Below, in pieces: positions 20,305-30,163 of a DNA stretch of 64,000 nt. The notes under the pieces were generated by a model, which was not told the origin of the DNA, made no database searches, and saw only the letters and a program-made list of their open reading frames with translations. Made by a program: the position numbers and the translations under genes. Every line of letters starts with the position of its first letter. The stretch's first letter is position 1. The DNA is from JALZHR01 sp036388475 (GTDB lineage: Bacteria > Acidobacteriota > Blastocatellia > Pyrinomonadales > Pyrinomonadaceae): assembly GCA_036388475.1 (NCBI GenBank), contig DASVRT010000016.1:1-64000 (forward strand), given 5' to 3'.

Positions 20305-20315
20305 AGAACCTCTTT

Positions 20316-21101
20316 AAGGTGTTACCTTGCAAAGCAAGGAATCATTACGATTATTAATTGTGAAATGCAGTCTCGCGTGCACCGTTTCACCGGATTCCTT
20401 TCTCAAGCCGTATTCTATGACCTGTCTGAGGAGTAATCATCTGATACGTCTTCCAGGAGTGAGAAAGCATTGCGCTTATCGAAAGGCTATGAGAATCCCC
20501 GCCCCATAATTTTGGGTGAATCGCTTTGAAACGGTCGAGCGCTCCGTTTCCGGGTGTAGTTCCCCTGAACTGATTTTTTGCCTGATTTCATTGACATTGT
20601 CTTGCGCAGTAGCTGCGTTTCCCTTTTATGCTCTTTAAATTTTGGCGTTGGTGATTCAGACAACTCTGCCAAGGTTCAGCGGCTTCGGGCTGAGCTATGA
20701 GCAAAGGTTGTGCCGGAATAATTTAATATGTCGAGCCCGTGGGGTAATCGGAAAGCAGGCTGATATATTTTCTTTTAATAATTGCCCGGCTGCGGGGCAG
20801 AAACTCTCCGCCCCGCGAATTTATTCAAGTGCTGCTCCGATAATTTTTTAGTGCCGTTAATACTTGAATATTTTCAATAATTGGGAATTGCTTTACTGCG
20901 GCAAAATACCCAGGGACGAGGCATTTTGGTGTAGCTGTTTGCCTCACATGAAATTTTATCGCCAACGATAAAAACAAACTTTCCTGTTTATCTGCTGATT
21001 TTAAGCCGTATTAGATACTTTTAATAATTTTCGGCTAAAGGAATAATATTTGCTGACTGAGACTTTTCGTTTAGATTCTTTGTCACGCCGGATTAAGCCT
21101 A
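20316..21101. other. Intergenic region between divergent sigma-factor and kinase genes
   Basis: About 790 bp without a credible gene. A 61-codon TTG-start frame at 20487-20672 on the minus strand has no ribosome site and was not accepted. A GC-rich hairpin (GCGGGGC at 20792-20798 with GCCCCGC at 20810-20816) lies mid-way with no T-run. It must hold promoters for both flanking genes, but none is clear to me. Confidence 0.4.
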
Positions 21102-22445
21102 ATGTCCACCAACCTGCACTTACCAATTCATCAGCCGCAAAGTATTTCATCCAAAGAATTCACATTTTCTTCGGATGAAGAAAGAGAACGTGTTCTTATT
21201 GTCGATGATTCGAGCACGGTAAGAAAAATTTTTGCCAAGGCTCTTTCGATTCGCTATACCTGTTTTGAAGCCTCGACCGTTAGCGAGGCATTCGCAAAAC
21301 TGGCTGAAATAGAATTCGCCCTGGTTATTACTGACGTTCTGATGCCGGGTTTGTCCGGCGTTGAATTGCTGCGCAAAATAATCGAAACGTATCCCGATAC
21401 CGCCGTGATTATGGTTTCCGGAGTTAATCAGCCGCAGCGCGCGCTCGACGCCGTCAGGCTCGGTGCATTCGACTATTTGTTTAAGCCGTGTGATTTGAGC
21501 GTCCTTGAATTAACCGTGGAGCGCGCGCTGGAAAGACGCAATCTGCTGCTCAATGCGCGTCAGTATAAGCGTGATTTGGAGCTTCGTAATAACGAATTAG
21601 TCCGCGGCAAAGCAGAGCTTCAGCGTCTCCAGGCACAGATTGTTCACAGCGAGAAAATGGCTTCTCTCGGTCAGCTCGCCGCCGGAATCGCTCACGAGCT
21701 TAACAATCCGGTCGGCTTCGTCTATAGCAACCTGGACATTCTGAATCAATGCGTCGGCGATTTAATAAAACTGCTCAATTATTACGACCAGGCAGACTTA
21801 CCGGACGAAATAGCTTCCAATGCGGCGACGATTAAAGAGCAGATTGATTACGAAGCCGCGCTTGAAGATTTAAGCTCGATTATCTGCGATTGCCGCGACG
21901 GAGCCGAGCGCATCCGCGACATCGTCCAGAATCTTCGCACCTTTTCAAGGCTCGATGAAGCGGAGTTTAAAAAAACCGATATTCACGAAGGCATCGATTC
22001 GACTATCCGCCTGCTCTCGCGTTATTTCAGCGCTGACAATATTATGCTCGTCCGCGATTACGGCAAACTTCCGCCGATAGACGCTTTTTCCGGGCAACTC
22101 AATCAGGTGTGGATGAATTTGCTGGCTAACGGCGCGCAGGCAGTCGGCACAGGCGGCGGTGAAGTGCGCATAACCACGCGCGCGATTGAGGAATCCGTGA
22201 TTGTTGCTATCAGCGATACGGGCGGCGGCATTGCTCCTGAGCATCTCAATCGCATCTTTGACCCGTTTTTCACTACCAAACCAGTCGGCGAAGGCACCGG
22301 CTTAGGGCTTTCCATATCCTTCAGCATTGTCGAGCGTCACGGCGGGAAAATCGCAGTGAAAACCGTTCTTAATGAAGGAACGACTTTCACCGTGATGCTT
22401 CCCGTTAATATTAAAATGCCGTCTTCACGCGCGGCTGAATCGTAA
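21102..22445 (+). CDS. Receiver domain-histidine kinase protein
   Basis: A 447-aa cytoplasmic protein with a receiver domain first (about 28-145; phospho-acceptor D78 in ITDVLMPG, KP signature later). A coiled-coil stretch (about 150-185) follows, then a HisKA dimerisation domain with H198 in AAGIAHELNNP, and a HATPase_c domain (N box near WMNLLANGAQA, G1 ISDTGGGI, F/G2 FFTTKPVGEGTGLGLS). Receiver-first kinases pass signals from another kinase to a further regulator. Neither a sensor domain nor a membrane segment is present. It is followed after 43 bp by the HD-GYP gene and then a hybrid kinase, a likely three-gene operon. Confidence 0.92.
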   Translation: MSTNLHLPIHQPQSISSKEFTFSSDEERERVLIVDDSSTVRKIFAKALSIRYTCFEASTVSEAFAKLAEIEFALVITDVLMPGLSGVELLRKIIETYPDTAVIMVSGVNQPQRALDAVRLGAFDYLFKPCDLSVLELTVERALERRNLLLNARQYKRDLELRNNELVRGKAELQRLQAQIVHSEKMASLGQLAAGIAHELNNPVGFVYSNLDILNQCVGDLIKLLNYYDQADLPDEIASNAATIKEQIDYEAALEDLSSIICDCRDGAERIRDIVQNLRTFSRLDEAEFKKTDIHEGIDSTIRLLSRYFSADNIMLVRDYGKLPPIDAFSGQLNQVWMNLLANGAQAVGTGGGEVRITTRAIEESVIVAISDTGGGIAPEHLNRIFDPFFTTKPVGEGTGLGLSISFSIVERHGGKIAVKTVLNEGTTFTVMLPVNIKMPSSRAAES

Positions 22446-22488
22446 TCTGCACAAATCAGGATATTAAAAGATAAAGGGCAATAAATTT

Positions 22489-23517
22489 ATGAGCTACAAA
22501 ATTCTTATTGTTGATGATGAAGCGGCTAATTTAAGAGTGCTTGAACGCCTTTTTCGCCGTCAATACGAAGTCGTTACCGCGGCGTCGGGCGCGGAAGCGC
22601 TCGAACTGCTCAGGCTGCACGATGTGGCGCTGATTATCTCCGACCAGCGCATGCCCGGTATGACCGGCATCGAGTTTCTCAAACGCGCCGCCGAAATGCG
22701 CCCGCACACCGTGCGAATTATTCTCACCGGCTACACTGATGTCAATGCGCTGGTCGAAGCGATTAATTCGGGCGTTGTTTACAAATACGCGACCAAACCA
22801 TGGGTCAACGAAGATCTGCAACAAAACGTTGTCCGCGCCTTGCAGCATTACGAAACGATTAAAAATCAATACGAACTCAGACGGCAAAACGAAAGGTTAG
22901 AAGCGCGGTTGAAAGCCACGCGCGAGAGTTTTGTCAGGGTTGTCGGCGATATGCTCGACCTGAAAGACCCGCACGCTCAGGGACACGCGCGCCGGACGAG
23001 AAGTTATGCCGCGGCGATTGGCGAAGGCTTTAATCTTGAATCCGAAGAACTGGAACAGCTTTCGCTTGCCGCCTTTCTGCACGAAGCCGCCAACATCAAC
23101 ATCCCAAGCGATATTTTATATAAAACGACTGCGCTGACTCTGGAAGAAAGGCGAACGGTCGAACAAAATTTTGAGCGCGGGCTACAGCTTCTGGCGGGCG
23201 TGCCGGATTTGGAAGAAGTCGCTTCGGTTATCCGTTATTATCATGAACAATGGGACGGAAGCGGTTATCCGGAAGCTCTTATTGGCGAGCAGATTCCCCT
23301 TCACGCGCGCATTATCGCCGTCGCTGACGCTTATGACGAGATGACGACGCGGCATCCTTTAAAACCCAATTGGATGCACAACGAAGCAATTAAACGCCTC
23401 CAGGCGGATGCCGGAAAGAAATTCGACCCGGAAGTAATTAAAGTTTTCTGTCAGTTGAAATCGGTGACTCAGGTTAATAATATGGTAGTTGACGAAGAGA
23501 TTGATTTGCTTAATTGA
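22489..23517 (+). CDS. Response regulator with degenerate HD-GYP domain
   Basis: A 342-aa protein with a receiver domain (about 3-120, D52 in IISDQRMPG), a helical linker, and an HD-GYP type domain (about 150-330). HD-GYP domains normally hydrolyse cyclic di-GMP. Here the usual HD(I)GK segment reads HEAAN (H198, E199), so the metal-binding aspartate is replaced by glutamate and the following lysine is lost. The DGSGYP motif at 256-261 is intact. The enzyme may be inactive or altered, acting as a binding protein. AAAGGG precedes the ATG. Second of three co-directional signalling genes, with a 21-bp gap to the next. Confidence 0.9.
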   Translation: MSYKILIVDDEAANLRVLERLFRRQYEVVTAASGAEALELLRLHDVALIISDQRMPGMTGIEFLKRAAEMRPHTVRIILTGYTDVNALVEAINSGVVYKYATKPWVNEDLQQNVVRALQHYETIKNQYELRRQNERLEARLKATRESFVRVVGDMLDLKDPHAQGHARRTRSYAAAIGEGFNLESEELEQLSLAAFLHEAANINIPSDILYKTTALTLEERRTVEQNFERGLQLLAGVPDLEEVASVIRYYHEQWDGSGYPEALIGEQIPLHARIIAVADAYDEMTTRHPLKPNWMHNEAIKRLQADAGKKFDPEVIKVFCQLKSVTQVNNMVVDEEIDLLN

Positions 23518-23538
23518 CTTCAACTTAATAATAAGTAA

Positions 23539-25728
23539 ATGTCTTCAGCCCGCATGAATAATCACGCAAATCTTGTTATCAACAATAATCCTGCTCCGCA
23601 GGAATTGCCGGTGCGCGAACAAGCCGAGGATGCTGTCCGTTTTCAGGCGCATTTATTGGACACGATTAAGCAAGCGGTTATCGCGACGGATTTGGCTGGA
23701 ATTATTACTTACTGGAATCGGTTTGCGAGCGAACTCTACGGCTGGACTGCTGCCGAAGCTATCGGACGCAGCATTATGGAGCTGCCGACGCCGGATATTT
23801 CCCGCGAGCGGGCAGCTCAAATGTTGTCTGAGCTGAGCGCCGGTAAAAGCTGGGCAGGCGAATTTATCGCGTGCAGTAAGGATGGCAGGACATTTCCGGT
23901 GCAGCTCTTAGGCTCACCTATTGTTGATGAAGAAGAGAAATTGATCGGCATTGTAGGAATCTCGATTGATATTACCGAGCGAAAGCAGGGCGAAACTACG
24001 CACGCGGAAACCAGTGAGAGCGCCATTTTTGAATACATCCGTCTTCTGGAAAAGCTCGCTGCATTGGGGCAGAAATTAGGCGCGGCACGCGGTCTGACCG
24101 CCGTATTTAGCGCTATCCTTGAATTCGCCCGCGATTCGGTGCCTTGTTCAGCGCTAATTATCTCGCTCTATGACAAAGATAAGAGTGTCCGCAAAATCAT
24201 TTATATGTGGTATTGCGGTAAGGAATTGGACGTTTCTAAGTTCAAACCCGTGGTAGTCGGCGAAGGAGCGGTCGGGCAGGCGATAAAATCAGGCGAAGTT
24301 ATAATTATTGACGATTATCTGAAAGCTATAAAGAAAAACCAGGCTAATGTTTATTTGGGTTATGACGAAGATTCACGCGAACCGCGCTCGACCATTATCG
24401 CTCCGATGAAAATCATGGGAAATGCGATTGGCGTAATTGAAGTACAAAGCTATGATTTGGGAGCGTATTCCCAAGAGCATTCCATCGCCATGCGAATGGC
24501 TGCGTACCTTGCCGCAAACACCATTGAAAACGTGCGATTGCTGGAGCAGGAGCGGGCTAGTGCAGAGCAGTCGCGTCAATCGCAAAGGCTCGAATCCGTC
24601 GGAAGACTGGCGGGCGGCATCGCTCACGACTTCAATAATATGCTGACGGCAATCAACGGTTACAGCGATTTAATACTCAGACAGTTAAATGATAAAGACC
24701 CTTTACGTTCATACATCGAAGAGATTAAAAAAGCGGGCGAGCGCTCGGCGCTTTTAACCCATCAGCTCTTAGCTTTTAGCCGCCGACAAGTGCTCAGAAC
24801 TAAAGTGCTTGAGCTTAATCAGGTCGTAATCGAAACCAGCGCGATGCTCCGGCGTTTGATTGGTGAAGATATTCAACTTAACCTCAGTCTCGATCCTGAA
24901 CTGGGTCACGTCGAAGCCGATCCCGGACAATTGACGCAGGTCATTATGAATTTAGCCGTTAATGCCAGAGACGCTATGCCGGAGGGGGGCAAACTCACAA
25001 TTGAGACCTCTGACGTTTACCTTGACGAGGAATATGCCGCGCTTCACGTTCCGACTCAACCTGGTTCTTATGTTATGCTGGCTGTCCATGATACCGGTAT
25101 GGGGATAGACGGTAAAACTCAGCGTCACATCTTTGAACCGTTTTTTACCACCAAAGAAACCGGCAAAGGCACCGGCTTGGGACTGGCAACCGTTTACGGC
25201 ATTGTCAAACAATCGGGCGGTTATATTTGGGTCGATAGCGATTTGGGGAAGGGCGCGGCATTTAAAATTTATCTGCCGCGTATTGATGAAAAAGTTACCT
25301 CATTTGAAGAGAATGAGCTGGCGGAACGGATTCCGAAAGGAAGTGAAACAATTCTGCTCGTTGAGGATGAGGAAATAGTGAGAAATCTGTGCCGTCAAAT
25401 CCTCGAAGCCTGCGGTTATAAGGTTATCGAAGCTGCAAACGGCGATGAAGCTTTGTCAATTTGTCGAAAGCCGGACTCTAAAATTGATTTACTGCTGACG
25501 GATGTTGTGATGCCTGAAATGTCGGGTCGCCAGTTGGTCGAGCAATTGGCGGTATTGCGTCCTGAAATAACAGTGCTTTATATGTCCGGTTATACCGACG
25601 ATGCGATAGTTCGTCAGGGTGCTGTGGAATTAGGCGCAAACTTCATTCAGAAACCGTTTACCTTTAATGCGCTGGCAGAGAGGGTAAGAGACCTGCTGGA
25701 TGCGAAAGATGAGGCGAGAAACGGCTGA
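23539..25728 (+). CDS. PAS-GAF hybrid histidine kinase with C-terminal receiver
   Basis: A 729-aa cytoplasmic hybrid kinase. A PAS domain with PAC motif lies at about 30-150 (WNRFASELYGW, GIVGISIDITERK) and a GAF domain at about 175-340. HisKA follows with H363 in LAGGIAHDFNN, then HATPase_c (MNLAVNARDAMPEGG, FFTTKETGKGTGLGL), and a receiver at about 605-725 with D655 in LLTDVVMPEMSG. This is the common soil-bacterium architecture for redox, light or small-ligand sensing; the ligand cannot be told. Third gene of the plus-strand signalling set; it converges on the double-receiver gene at 25828. Confidence 0.92.
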   Translation: MSSARMNNHANLVINNNPAPQELPVREQAEDAVRFQAHLLDTIKQAVIATDLAGIITYWNRFASELYGWTAAEAIGRSIMELPTPDISRERAAQMLSELSAGKSWAGEFIACSKDGRTFPVQLLGSPIVDEEEKLIGIVGISIDITERKQGETTHAETSESAIFEYIRLLEKLAALGQKLGAARGLTAVFSAILEFARDSVPCSALIISLYDKDKSVRKIIYMWYCGKELDVSKFKPVVVGEGAVGQAIKSGEVIIIDDYLKAIKKNQANVYLGYDEDSREPRSTIIAPMKIMGNAIGVIEVQSYDLGAYSQEHSIAMRMAAYLAANTIENVRLLEQERASAEQSRQSQRLESVGRLAGGIAHDFNNMLTAINGYSDLILRQLNDKDPLRSYIEEIKKAGERSALLTHQLLAFSRRQVLRTKVLELNQVVIETSAMLRRLIGEDIQLNLSLDPELGHVEADPGQLTQVIMNLAVNARDAMPEGGKLTIETSDVYLDEEYAALHVPTQPGSYVMLAVHDTGMGIDGKTQRHIFEPFFTTKETGKGTGLGLATVYGIVKQSGGYIWVDSDLGKGAAFKIYLPRIDEKVTSFEENELAERIPKGSETILLVEDEEIVRNLCRQILEACGYKVIEAANGDEALSICRKPDSKIDLLLTDVVMPEMSGRQLVEQLAVLRPEITVLYMSGYTDDAIVRQGAVELGANFIQKPFTFNALAERVRDLLDAKDEARNG

Positions 25729-25743
25729 TGATTTTGAAATTTG

Positions 25744-25805
25744 AAGCATAAGTTTGCCGTTTTGGCAGACTCAGGCTTCAAAACACTCGCGGCAAACTTA
25801 TGCTT
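25744..25805. repeat. Perfect inverted repeat of the GGCAAACTTATGCTT motif between convergent genes
   Basis: A 16-bp arm at 25744-25759 is the exact reverse complement of 25790-25805, with a 30-bp centre. It lies in the 99-bp gap between two convergent genes and could stop transcription both ways. The same word occurs as direct repeats at 30471-30620, so it is a dispersed element and not just a terminator. Confidence 0.75.
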
Positions 25806-25827
25806 GCGTTTCCGGCACTGCAAATTC

Positions 25828-26646
25828 TTATTCGCCGACGAGAGCCTTGAACATAGACTCAAAGGTTTTGCGCTCGAACGGCTTCGGAAGGAAAACGGAA
25901 GCTCCGGCGGAAAGACTGTCCATCTGGATTTTGAAACTTTCTTCGGAGGTCATTATGATTACCGGAATTTTCATTAAACGTTTTTCCGTGCGCATATGTC
26001 TGACCAAATCAGTGCCTTCGATATAAGGCACGTGCACGTCGAAAATTCCCGCCGCAAAGTTGGCGTCGGCTGCCAGGATGCTGTAAGCTTCGCGCCCGTC
26101 GCCGGCGACGACCGGCTGGTAACCGGCTTTTTCGACAATATCCCTGACGACCGTCACAATCAATAAATCGTCTTCGACAATTAAAACGCGTTCGTTGGCT
26201 GTCGCCGGGTTTTTTTCGGTTTCGGAGGCAGCGTCATTTTCGTATCCATATTCGTAAGAATTATAAATCTGCCAGTTTTGGGTCAGTTCAAGCAAGTCAT
26301 TCAGATGAGCCAGAATCTCTTTCAGAGAGTTTTCGTTTTTAGAAACGATGTATGTCGTGCCGGCTTCGGTGGCGGCGTCAAGCAGGTCGTTATCGCCGCC
26401 CGAATAAGCGAGTATCGGGACATTGGTAAACTCCCAGTTTCGGCGCAATTCTTTAATGATTTCGATGCCGGACATTCCGGGCAGCATCAAATCGAGCAAA
26501 ACCGCATCGGGTTTAAATTCCTTGATTAACCGGAAGCCGGAAGCGCCGTCAGCGGCGACCTTAACCGCGTGTCCTTCGGCTAAAAGCTTGTTTTCATATA
26601 ATTTGGCAATGAGCGTGTTGTCTTCGACAATAACTATCTTGGGCAT
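25828..26646 (-). CDS. Double-receiver response regulator
   Basis: A 272-aa protein made of two receiver domains. The first (about 3-122) has D52 in LLDLMLPGMSG; the second (about 152-270) has D203 in IFDVHVPYIEG, with a linker rich in Glu and Asn between. No output domain is present, so it probably acts by protein contact or as a phosphate relay or sink. Its start is 10 bp after the stop of the CHASE3 hybrid kinase on the same strand, so the two are almost certainly co-transcribed and the kinase's Hpt domain is the likely phosphodonor. TAAAGGAG precedes the ATG. Confidence 0.9.
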   Translation of the reverse strand: MPKIVIVEDNTLIAKLYENKLLAEGHAVKVAADGASGFRLIKEFKPDAVLLDLMLPGMSGIEIIKELRRNWEFTNVPILAYSGGDNDLLDAATEAGTTYIVSKNENSLKEILAHLNDLLELTQNWQIYNSYEYGYENDAASETEKNPATANERVLIVEDDLLIVTVVRDIVEKAGYQPVVAGDGREAYSILAADANFAAGIFDVHVPYIEGTDLVRHMRTEKRLMKIPVIIMTSEESFKIQMDSLSAGASVFLPKPFERKTFESMFKALVGE

Positions 26647-26656
26647 TGATTCTCCT

Positions 26657-29600
26657 TTAATTCGGGACGGTTTCTCTGATTATTTCTTCGCCTTCGCGAC
26701 TGATTTCGGTAAAAGCCCGGCGCGCGCCGGACAATAAAGCTTCCGCGTTTTCAAACTGCCGCGTTTTACCTAATTGTTCGAGTTCTTTAAAAAACGGGAC
26801 GATGGTCTTCATCCCGCAGGTGGCGCTGCCGCCTAAGGCTTTATGTGATACCTGATACAGCATTTCCGGTTTCCGCGCGGTTATCGCATCGCTTATTTCA
26901 TCGAGCTGTTCGCCGGTTTGCTGCACGTAAAGCTCGATTATTTCGCGCAGCATAGCCGCATCGCCGAGCGTCAAATCTTTTAGCAGCTCAAGGTCGATGA
27001 CGCAGACATCGTTCGATGCTTTATCGCCCGCGACTTCGCCGCTCGTTTTCGTTACCTGCGGAACGGCTGTATTTAGCCATCTTTCGACTGTTTGCCGCAA
27101 AAGGTCTTTTTGAACCGGCTTGCTGATATAATCGTCCATTCCGGCGGCGAGGCATTTTTCTCTTTCTCCGTCGATGGCGTGCGCCGTCATCGCGATAATC
27201 GGCGTGTGAACCGCAGTGCCTTGCTCGCGCCGGCGAATAGCGGCGGTGGCTTCGTATCCGTCCATCTCCGGCATCTGGCAATCCATCAGCACCAAATCAT
27301 AAGGAATTTGCAGCAATGCGTCGAGCGCTTCCAGCCCGTTGGCGGCGACATCGGCGCGATAACCGAATTTTTCCAATTGCGTTTTGGCGACCATCTGATT
27401 AACGGCGTTATCTTCGACCACTAAAATTCTTCGGCGCGACGCAGCCGAAACCGACGTGCGAATATTTCGCGGCGCGGCGCTCTCAGTTGCGTTTTCAGGC
27501 TGAGTTTCGACGCCGCTGTTATATCGCGTCACCATTCGCTTCGGCGGCGCAGCCGTTTTATCCCTGCTGCCGATGATGCCGAGCAGGCAATTCAGAAGCT
27601 CTTCCTGACGGTAAGGCTTTGATAAATAACCGTGAACACCGGCGCGGCGGGCTTTCTCCGCTTCGCCGCGCCGCCCGTTTGACGACACCATAATCAATTT
27701 CGGCTCAGCGGCTAACGAAAGCGCGTAGATTTTTTCGGCAAGCTCCAAACCGTTCATTTCCGGCATTTGCAAATCAAGAATAACCAGGTCGAATGATTCG
27801 GCTTCAGCGTCGGCGCGGGAAAGCATTTTAAGCGCGCAGGCTCCCGAATCCGCTTCTTTCGCCGTCATTTTCCAGGAACGTGTCTGATAAATGAGAACTT
27901 CGCGGTTCACCGCGTTGTCATCGACAATCAGAACCCGCAATCCAGCCAGATGATTTTGGCTGCCCCCGGCGGGCGTTAATCGAACGCGAGTCTGTTTCTC
28001 GAATTTAGCCGTAAACCAGAAGGTCGCGCCTTCGCCCGCATTGCTTCGGACTCCGATTTCGCCGTCCATCATTTCGACCAGCCGGCGCGAAATAGCCAAG
28101 CCCAAGCCGGTTCCGCCGAAACGCCGCGTGGTTGTGGCATCGGCTTGCGTAAAAGGCTGGAAAAGCTGCGACTGCATCTCGGTCGAAACTCCGATGCCGG
28201 AATCGCTGACCGAAAAATGAAGCGTCACGTGCGACGCGGATTCGCTCTCGCGCTTGACCCGAACTATGACTTCACCGTTTTTCGTGAATTTGACGGCGTT
28301 TCCGGCGAGATTCGATAAAACCTGCCGCAGGCGTCCGGCGTCGCCGCGCAAGCCGAGCGGAACGTCCGTGTAAATAAGCGACGTAATCTCGTTTCCGCGC
28401 TCGCGCGCCCGACCGGCAAATAATTCGATGGTGCTTTCCACCGTTTCGCTCAAATCAAAATCCAGCGCTTCGAAGTCGAGCTTGCCGGCTTCGATTTTGG
28501 AAAAGTCCAGGATGTCGTTGATAATCGTCAGCAGCGCTTCGCCGCTGGAGCGAATCATCTCGGCAAACTTGCGCTGCTCGGCGTCCAGCCCGGTATCGAG
28601 CAGCAAGCCTGTCATTCCGATGACGCCGTTCATCGGCGTGCGAATCTCGTGACTCATATTGGCGAGAAATTCCGATTTGAGCCGCGCCGATTTCAGCGCC
28701 TCGTCGCGAGCCTGCTTGAGGTCGGAAACGTCCTGTCCCGTTCCCATAATGAAATGCGGAGTTCCATCTTCACGACGCTCGAAAACGACTTCGCGGAAAA
28801 TGAGCGTCCGCCATTCGCCGCCGGCGTGTTTTACTCTCTGCTCATACTCCAATACTTCGCCGTCTCTAAAATCTTTTATCTGCTGCCGGTAGTGCGCCGC
28901 GTCCGACACGTCTTCCGGGTGCACGACGCGGCGGAGTAAAGCTCCGCCCATTTCCTCGATTTGCTCGCGCGAATAGCCCAGAAACTCGCTGCCCGTGCGA
29001 TTCATATAAATCGGCGTTTCCGTCTCCAAATCGAGCAGGTAAATCATGCTGGTGGAATGGTCGGCGATGCTTTCCGCAAAACGCTGGCTTTCGCGCAGGT
29101 CGTCTTCGGCGCGCTTGATGTCGGTGATGTCCTGCGCGTATCCGAGCACGTAGGCGGGTTTGGCTTCTTCTTCCTCGCACAAGACGTTGTTGTATTTCCA
29201 GACGCGCTCGTCGCCTTCTTTGGTGACGACCAGCATCACGCCCGAGTCTTCGCCGTCCCGACGAATCTTTTTCAGATAAGCATCGAGCATATCGCGCGCG
29301 CCCGGCTGCATCACGGCGCGCAGGCTCTGCCCGACTACTTCTTCCCGCCGGTAGCCGAGCGCATTCGCCGCCGCCGGATTGACCGACAGCAAATTTCCTT
29401 CGAGGTCGTGCGTGCAAATCAATCCCAGACTTTCGTCGATAAGCCGGCGATAACGATTTTCGCTGGCTTCGACAATACCCATAAGGCGGGACTGCTCGGC
29501 TTCCGCGCGCTTGCGTCTTTCGATATCGTGCCGGATGACCAGATAGCCGGTCAGGGCGAACATCAAAACTATCGCGCTCAGACTGATAAACGTCACCAGC

Positions 29601-30163
29601 GCGCGCCGTCCGCTGGCGTCGCTTTTTTCGTTGCGCTCCTGTAATAAATTGCGTTCATTCTGCTTCATCTCGTCGGTCAGGGCGCGAATTTTATCCATCG
29701 CGATTTTGCCTTTACCCGAGGCGATAAGTTTTTGCGCCGCGGTAAAATCGCCTTTTCTGCGCAGCTCGACGTAAGAGTTCGTAAATTGCAGCTTTTCATC
29801 GAGCGCCGGAGCCAGAGCCGCGAGCAATTGCTGCTGTTTCGGATTATCCAAGCTCATCTGCCGGACTTTATCGAAATGCGCCTTGATGCTGCCAACCGAC
29901 TTTTGATAAGGTTCGAGAAAGCTTTCTTCGCCGGTCAGGACATAGCCGCGTGAAGCGCTTTCCGCATCTTTTAACTTCGACATCGCGGTGTCGGTTTCTT
30001 CGATTATCTGACGAGTATGTTCAACCCACTCATTCATCTCCAGAAAATGAGTAGTATTGTGATAAAACAACGCGCCGCCGAGGAAAGTGATAACAATCGC
30101 CGAGACGAATCCAATCAAGACGCTTCTTTCGATTAAGTCTTTAGGTAACGAGTAGATTTTCAT
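26657..30163 (-). CDS. CHASE3 hybrid histidine kinase with two receivers and an Hpt domain
   Basis: A 1168-aa membrane hybrid kinase. Transmembrane helices at about 16-36 and 188-210 flank a periplasmic CHASE3 domain. Two PAS domains follow (about 235-350 and 365-485), then HisKA (H505 in LANMSHEIRTP), HATPase_c, receiver 1 (D797 in ILDLQMPEMNG), receiver 2 (D961 in MDCQMPEMDG) and a C-terminal Hpt domain (H1107 in VSHKALGGSA). In the Hpt motif the usual HxLKG reads HKALG, so the lysine two residues before the G-S pair is displaced. The full relay can run within one protein and on to the double-receiver regulator 10 bp downstream. No clear ribosome site precedes the ATG. Confidence 0.92.
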   Translation of the reverse strand: MKIYSLPKDLIERSVLIGFVSAIVITFLGGALFYHNTTHFLEMNEWVEHTRQIIEETDTAMSKLKDAESASRGYVLTGEESFLEPYQKSVGSIKAHFDKVRQMSLDNPKQQQLLAALAPALDEKLQFTNSYVELRRKGDFTAAQKLIASGKGKIAMDKIRALTDEMKQNERNLLQERNEKSDASGRRALVTFISLSAIVLMFALTGYLVIRHDIERRKRAEAEQSRLMGIVEASENRYRRLIDESLGLICTHDLEGNLLSVNPAAANALGYRREEVVGQSLRAVMQPGARDMLDAYLKKIRRDGEDSGVMLVVTKEGDERVWKYNNVLCEEEEAKPAYVLGYAQDITDIKRAEDDLRESQRFAESIADHSTSMIYLLDLETETPIYMNRTGSEFLGYSREQIEEMGGALLRRVVHPEDVSDAAHYRQQIKDFRDGEVLEYEQRVKHAGGEWRTLIFREVVFERREDGTPHFIMGTGQDVSDLKQARDEALKSARLKSEFLANMSHEIRTPMNGVIGMTGLLLDTGLDAEQRKFAEMIRSSGEALLTIINDILDFSKIEAGKLDFEALDFDLSETVESTIELFAGRARERGNEITSLIYTDVPLGLRGDAGRLRQVLSNLAGNAVKFTKNGEVIVRVKRESESASHVTLHFSVSDSGIGVSTEMQSQLFQPFTQADATTTRRFGGTGLGLAISRRLVEMMDGEIGVRSNAGEGATFWFTAKFEKQTRVRLTPAGGSQNHLAGLRVLIVDDNAVNREVLIYQTRSWKMTAKEADSGACALKMLSRADAEAESFDLVILDLQMPEMNGLELAEKIYALSLAAEPKLIMVSSNGRRGEAEKARRAGVHGYLSKPYRQEELLNCLLGIIGSRDKTAAPPKRMVTRYNSGVETQPENATESAAPRNIRTSVSAASRRRILVVEDNAVNQMVAKTQLEKFGYRADVAANGLEALDALLQIPYDLVLMDCQMPEMDGYEATAAIRRREQGTAVHTPIIAMTAHAIDGEREKCLAAGMDDYISKPVQKDLLRQTVERWLNTAVPQVTKTSGEVAGDKASNDVCVIDLELLKDLTLGDAAMLREIIELYVQQTGEQLDEISDAITARKPEMLYQVSHKALGGSATCGMKTIVPFFKELEQLGKTRQFENAEALLSGARRAFTEISREGEEIIRETVPN

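Noticed and set aside
20487..20672. 61-codon basic minus-strand frame
   Set aside because: TTG start, no ribosome site, no recognisable domain; the internal ATGs are no better supported.
20934..20953. Possible sigma-54 promoter before the receiver-kinase gene
   Set aside because: The GG and GC elements are 11 nt apart instead of 10, and the TGGCAC half is not matched.
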